From: Bdellovibrionales bacterium
GTDB taxonomy: Bacteria > Bdellovibrionota > UBA1018
NCBI GenBank assembly: GCA_947380295.1
Contig: CANCQK010000004.1
Coordinates: 1-64,000 of the forward strand
Reading direction: 5' to 3'
Length of the DNA stretch: 64,000 bases
Part shown: piece after piece, positions 60,316-64,000 of the stretch
Numbering within the stretch: the first letter of the stretch is position 1
Layout: every line of letters starts with the position of its first letter
Translations under genes and position numbers: made by a program
Notes under the pieces: model-generated
Database searches by the model: none
What the model saw: only the letters and a program-made list of their open reading frames with translations
What the model was told of the DNA's origin: nothing

Positions 60316-62829
60316 ATGTGGAATAGATATCGTTTTGGCCGTTGGCAGGGCTTTTTGTTGGCGCAGTTCAGCATTTTAAACCTGATCCTCGGACCGAATC
60401 TGATCCCTTCCGTTCATGCTGCAGGTGAGATCGTGACGGCCCCGCAAGATGTATTGAATTATTTAAATAGCGGATCAGGGGGCTCGAGCTTTGCTTCTAA
60501 CTATGTGACTATGGTGGGGAGCTGTTTTAATCCGACCAACGTTGCACTGGGTGCAATGGGTTCCGCGATGGGAGGCACGGCTCTCGGCGTAGGTGGAAAT
60601 AATTCCATGAGTGGGATGGCTTCAGGCCTCGGCTGTGGTGCCATGGGTGCAATTAGTATCACATCGGCTTGTCCTGGTTCGGATGAAGTTCCGACCCTCG
60701 GTACTATGGATTGCTCTACCGCATCACCCGCAATGGTTCAACAAACTGAGCAGTTGTTAAAAATGACCTACTGCACTCTCCAGTGTAAAAAGGCGAAAGC
60801 TGATGTGATCCAAGCTGAGCTGAGCTGCCTCCAATCCCTGGGGCAAAAAGTGAATGCTCAGGCCGCGACATTGGGTGGGCTTTTTCAGCAAGCCTCTCAA
60901 ATTGCTCAACAGCGAGCCCAAGGCTACCAGCTGGCATTTGACGATGACCAGGCAAAGTTACTCCAAGTTGGGAACCTGCTTAATGGAGACGAAGGGGGGG
61001 CAGGAGGTCTGCTCCAAATGCAAAAGGAAACTCAGGATGAGCTCGCTAGAATGCCACAAGAGTTACTCCAGATGCAAAATGCCTACAAGGACTCTCAGCA
61101 GCAGCAAAAAACACTCAATAGTTTTATTCAAAGTCGAACTTCCGGGTTGATGATGGATTGCTTTGCAAAGCGGCCCGTAGCTAACTTTCGATGCATTCCC
61201 AATGGACCGACTGTCAGCGCCTCTGAGTATGTGGCCTGTCGATATAAGCAAAGCCAGTCGGTGGGGCGCAATGGGTTAATCGAGCAAAACAATCTCATCA
61301 CGGGCAAGGCGGAGGCGGGAGCTAATGCGCTGAGTTCATTGCTGGAACAGATGTCCACCGACGGGAATGGGAACGGGACGAAGGATGTTCCCACTGATCC
61401 CGATCAGATGCTGAGTCAGGGGAATACAAGTGGTCAAGCGATGATTGCCTCCCCGGCTGACGTCGATCGCTTATATGGAGGTCAGCTCGCTCAGTTTAGG
61501 ATTGGAAATACCAGTGCTCGTGATTTCGTGATGCAGACGATGCAGAGCTGCTACTCGCGAGCAACCAATCAGGTGAATGCAGAAAAATCCAATGCAGGTT
61601 CAGCGATCGGTGTGTCGCTCAATAAGATCCAGACCAATGTAAACGATGTGAACAGGCAGATTACCGAGAGCTACCAAAAACTCAGTCAGAGATATACTGG
61701 GATTCAGGGGGCTTTGAGGGGGGAAAATATGCAGCTCAATGCGCCTGCCTGTGTTTCTGGCCCGACCCAGAGCCGAATTAATTGCCTTCAAAATGCCAGG
61801 AATGCGATTCAGGGACTTTTAACGGGCTCGGCTGCTGATTCAAGAAATGTGATCACACTGAGTGGGAATAACGCTGCTAAAGCAATTCCAATCCCCTGCT
61901 CGGGTTTAAGTGGTTGTATTTCGGCGCTCCAGAAAAATAAGAGGAGCTTGGTCTCTCATCAGCAGCAGGTCTTTGCCGAGAGGCAATCCTATATTCTTAC
62001 TCAAAATCAAGGAATGGAGACCTTTGCTAAAATGCTGGGTGCGCAGTTGAGTGGTGCCAGTATGATGATCAACAAACAGTTGAGTGATCTGAATTTGGCG
62101 CTCGCTTCCATTGGTGGAAGTCCTATGACGCCCCAACCACTCCGCGGGGAACAACTGCAGCCGGATCAGTTTGGGTTGCATAGACCTCCTCAAAATCCGC
62201 TCAATTTTATCGCACAGTTTGTGAGTCCTCCACTTCCCGATTTGTCGAATCAGAGTTTCATGGGGGGGGTCGGATCTTCGGTGCAAAATGTGAACTCAAG
62301 AATGGCTCAAGCCAGTTCCCAGTTGATGCAAATTCAGACGTTATGGCCGAAGTGCGAAGCGGAGAGGAAGAGGACGATCTTGGAATCACTGAATCAGATC
62401 AATCCCCAGGGATGCCATGATACAGACCTTTGTCTAGATGAAAAAGTGAAATACGAAGGTGCGATCAATGAGATTAATTTGGCGTTGGGGCAGAATTATA
62501 TGCTTCAAGGGTCTTTGAGTCAGCTTCGATCGGGGATTGCAAGCGCATGTGAGAATCGGGTTGGGAACTCTCAAATTCAAGGGGCTTTGGAGGAACTATG
62601 GGGCGATAGGCCGATCGATAGATCCTCTGCTGAGTGGAAGAAACATGAGAAAGATCATTACAAACAGGCCATGAACAATGCGAGTCGCTACAACAACTCT
62701 GGATCTAAGCAGAATTGTGAAGCCTATATGGGCGCACTCATGGGAGCCAAAGGGAGCCTAGGTCTGCCGAGTTCCTCAAATTCATCAGGTCAAAATACAT
62801 CGACAGGTGCACGATCGAGATCAAAGTAA
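60316..62829 (+). CDS. Large exported protein, unknown family
   Basis: 837 residues. A signal peptide ends at SVHA. Gln-rich helical segments (LGGLFQQASQIAQQRAQ) suggest coiled coils. A dozen or more Cys, some paired (YCTLQCKK, CSGLSGC, CHDTDLC), suggest disulfides. The tail is low-complexity Ser/Gly/Asn. No domain recognised. Confidence 0.65.
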   Translation: MWNRYRFGRWQGFLLAQFSILNLILGPNLIPSVHAAGEIVTAPQDVLNYLNSGSGGSSFASNYVTMVGSCFNPTNVALGAMGSAMGGTALGVGGNNSMSGMASGLGCGAMGAISITSACPGSDEVPTLGTMDCSTASPAMVQQTEQLLKMTYCTLQCKKAKADVIQAELSCLQSLGQKVNAQAATLGGLFQQASQIAQQRAQGYQLAFDDDQAKLLQVGNLLNGDEGGAGGLLQMQKETQDELARMPQELLQMQNAYKDSQQQQKTLNSFIQSRTSGLMMDCFAKRPVANFRCIPNGPTVSASEYVACRYKQSQSVGRNGLIEQNNLITGKAEAGANALSSLLEQMSTDGNGNGTKDVPTDPDQMLSQGNTSGQAMIASPADVDRLYGGQLAQFRIGNTSARDFVMQTMQSCYSRATNQVNAEKSNAGSAIGVSLNKIQTNVNDVNRQITESYQKLSQRYTGIQGALRGENMQLNAPACVSGPTQSRINCLQNARNAIQGLLTGSAADSRNVITLSGNNAAKAIPIPCSGLSGCISALQKNKRSLVSHQQQVFAERQSYILTQNQGMETFAKMLGAQLSGASMMINKQLSDLNLALASIGGSPMTPQPLRGEQLQPDQFGLHRPPQNPLNFIAQFVSPPLPDLSNQSFMGGVGSSVQNVNSRMAQASSQLMQIQTLWPKCEAERKRTILESLNQINPQGCHDTDLCLDEKVKYEGAINEINLALGQNYMLQGSLSQLRSGIASACENRVGNSQIQGALEELWGDRPIDRSSAEWKKHEKDHYKQAMNNASRYNNSGSKQNCEAYMGALMGAKGSLGLPSSSNSSGQNTSTGARSRSK

Positions 62830-62871
62830 AGCGGGATTGATCGCGACTGATTTTTCGGTTAGCCTCGACAG

Positions 62872-63690
62872 ATGAAAAATTTGCCCTTCACTAAGATGCA
62901 CGGCTTAGGAAATGACTTCATTGTCATTGACGATCTGAATGGTCCTGTTCAAGTCATCTCAACCGAGCTTGCAAAAGCGCTTTGCGATCGGCGTTTTGGA
63001 GTCGGGGCTGATCAAATTCTTTGGCTTAAAAGCCCTCATGAGACCACATTAGATGCCAGGATGGAGATCCTCAATGCGGATGGTTCTACTGCCGAGATGT
63101 GCGGAAACGGCATTCGAGCCGTGGCGCTCTATCTGCGCGATCATGCTGAGTCTGCGGGTGTGGCAAAAAAATCAGAATATTCGATTGAGACCCTTGCCGG
63201 GGTGATTCGTGTGATTTTGCGAGGCGATGAGGTTGAGGTGGATATGGGTCGGCCGGTCTTGGGTCAAGGTGTCGGTCAGGGCGGAGAGGTGATTTCTGTA
63301 GGAGGACAAGACTTCAAATTTTTTGAAGTGAGTATGGGAAATCCTCATGCGGTGATTTTTTCTGATCATGTCGATTCGGTGCCTTTGGAGCAAGTCGGAC
63401 CCCAAATTGAAACTCATTCGAGATTTCCTAAAAAAACCAACGTCGAGTTTGTTCAAGTGATCGACCCTCATACGATTCGCATTCGAGTCTGGGAGAGGGG
63501 AGCAGGGGTAACTCTGGCTTGTGGTACGGGCGCATGTGCCTCGGCGGTTGCAAGCTTAACGACCGGTCAAGTAAAAAGTCCAGTGAAAGTGCAGCTTCCC
63601 GGCGGGAACCTGGAAATATCCTGGAACGGTGCTACCGTGAAAATGACCGGTCCTGCGACTGAGGTTTTTTCAGGGCTGTATCGCTATTAG
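62872..63690 (+). CDS. dapF: Diaminopimelate epimerase
   Basis: 272 residues. Both catalytic Cys are present: EMCGNGIRAV (about 77) and LACGTGACASA (about 217). TKMHGLGNDFIVID starts the fold. It converts LL- to meso-diaminopimelate for lysine and peptidoglycan. Confidence 0.97.
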   Translation: MKNLPFTKMHGLGNDFIVIDDLNGPVQVISTELAKALCDRRFGVGADQILWLKSPHETTLDARMEILNADGSTAEMCGNGIRAVALYLRDHAESAGVAKKSEYSIETLAGVIRVILRGDEVEVDMGRPVLGQGVGQGGEVISVGGQDFKFFEVSMGNPHAVIFSDHVDSVPLEQVGPQIETHSRFPKKTNVEFVQVIDPHTIRIRVWERGAGVTLACGTGACASAVASLTTGQVKSPVKVQLPGGNLEISWNGATVKMTGPATEVFSGLYRY

Positions 63691-63911
63691 TGATCGATGT
63701 TCGAGAGTGGATTGATGTAGAGACGGAAACTTTTATCCTTATGTCTCCGAATGGCAAAAATCCCATTCTCTTTTTCATGGGCTAGTTTTTCGTAAAAAAC
63801 TGGATCGATTTCAGCAACTTCTTGAACACTTTTCCCCACGTATTTTCCAAAATCAATAATGACCAGGTTCTCTTCAATAATTCCAGTTACCGGACTTCCA
63901 CTTGCACTCAT
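63687..63911 (-). CDS. Small DUF3820-like protein
   Basis: From the ATG at 63911 the protein has 74 residues. IIDFGKYVGKSVQEVAEIDPVFYEKL resembles the 'FGK-x-x-G-K' module of DUF3820 and the exonuclease-X C terminus. Function unknown. Its stop overlaps dapF's stop by four bases, end to end. Confidence 0.6.
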   Translation of the reverse strand: MSASGSPVTGIIEENLVIIDFGKYVGKSVQEVAEIDPVFYEKLAHEKENGIFAIRRHKDKSFRLYINPLSNIDH

Positions 63912-64000
63912 GATGTACCCCCTGATTGAATTGTACAAACAGTGCAATGGACTTGCAAGGACCGTCCAAGTTAAAAGTTAACGCACTGTGTTATCGTGAC

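Noticed and set aside
1..64000. CRISPR array or insertion sequence with transposase
   Set aside because: No regular spaced repeats and no transposase frame were seen.

Overview
The window looks like a chromosomal segment of a Gram-negative, didermic bacterium, most plausibly from the Bdellovibrionota (Bdellovibrio/Oligoflexia side). The reasons are an LptD-type outer-membrane LPS assembly protein, TolQ/TolR, many lipoproteins, a short histone-fold protein resembling the Bdellovibrio bacteriovorus histone Bd0055, and a TrmD-associated RNA methyltransferase beside trmD. This placement is an inference from gene content; there is no 16S rRNA gene in the window.

Layout. 0-8.2 kb: surface and exported proteins, including a 2112-residue modular Cys-rich lipoprotein with its own good promoter. 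8.3-22.8 kb: mostly housekeeping genes on the + strand: an orphan ABC ATPase, greB, hemH, rpsP-khpA-trmD-RNA methyltransferase-rplS-rnhB-yraN (without rimM), rsmI, a GAF/HD-GYP protein, accD, lptD, surE and an M23 lipoprotein. Then tRNA-Arg(CCT), an O-antigen-ligase-like protein and tRNA-Cys(GCA).

24.5-43.2 kb is the remarkable part, an accessory island starting just after tRNA-Cys. It encodes exported proteins with eukaryotic-type signalling and ubiquitin-pathway domains: two PI3/4K- or FAM20-like kinases, a PPP-type phosphatase, a RING-H2 protein, a Cys-rich protein, two F-box proteins, an RBR-like (RING1 plus RING2) protein and a SAM-dependent methyltransferase. Each has a Sec or lipoprotein signal peptide. 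ATP, SAM and ubiquitin are not available in a periplasm, so the simplest reading is a set of effectors acting in or on a eukaryotic host or prey. The F-box and RBR proteins end in C-type-lectin-like domains (FGE-sulfatase or DUF1566/Lcl_C type). The last 25 codons of three FGE copies vary mostly as NNC codons, the footprint expected of a diversity-generating retroelement (DGR). Two of these genes share a promoter and leader with fixed spacing. A dispersed repeat (core CTGGGGACGGAGC) borders the FGE units, and a hicAB toxin-antitoxin pair with a clear operator sits among the fragments. Ordinary genes (an MFS transporter, an exonuclease, an M20 peptidase) interrupt the island at 33.2-37.1 kb.

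43.2-64 kb: rmuC, a fatty-acid hydroxylase-like protein, an AI-2E family protein, both subunits of DNA topoisomerase VI, a NAGPA-like protein, a histone-fold protein in an operon with an FKBP and a HAD phosphatase, a CstA-like transporter with a CBS protein, PilZ, TolQ/TolR, an isoprenylcysteine-methyltransferase-like protein, E1 alpha/beta of a 2-oxoacid dehydrogenase, an 837-residue exported protein and dapF. Topoisomerase VI and a histone only 1.3 kb apart suggest unusual, archaeal-like chromosome handling.
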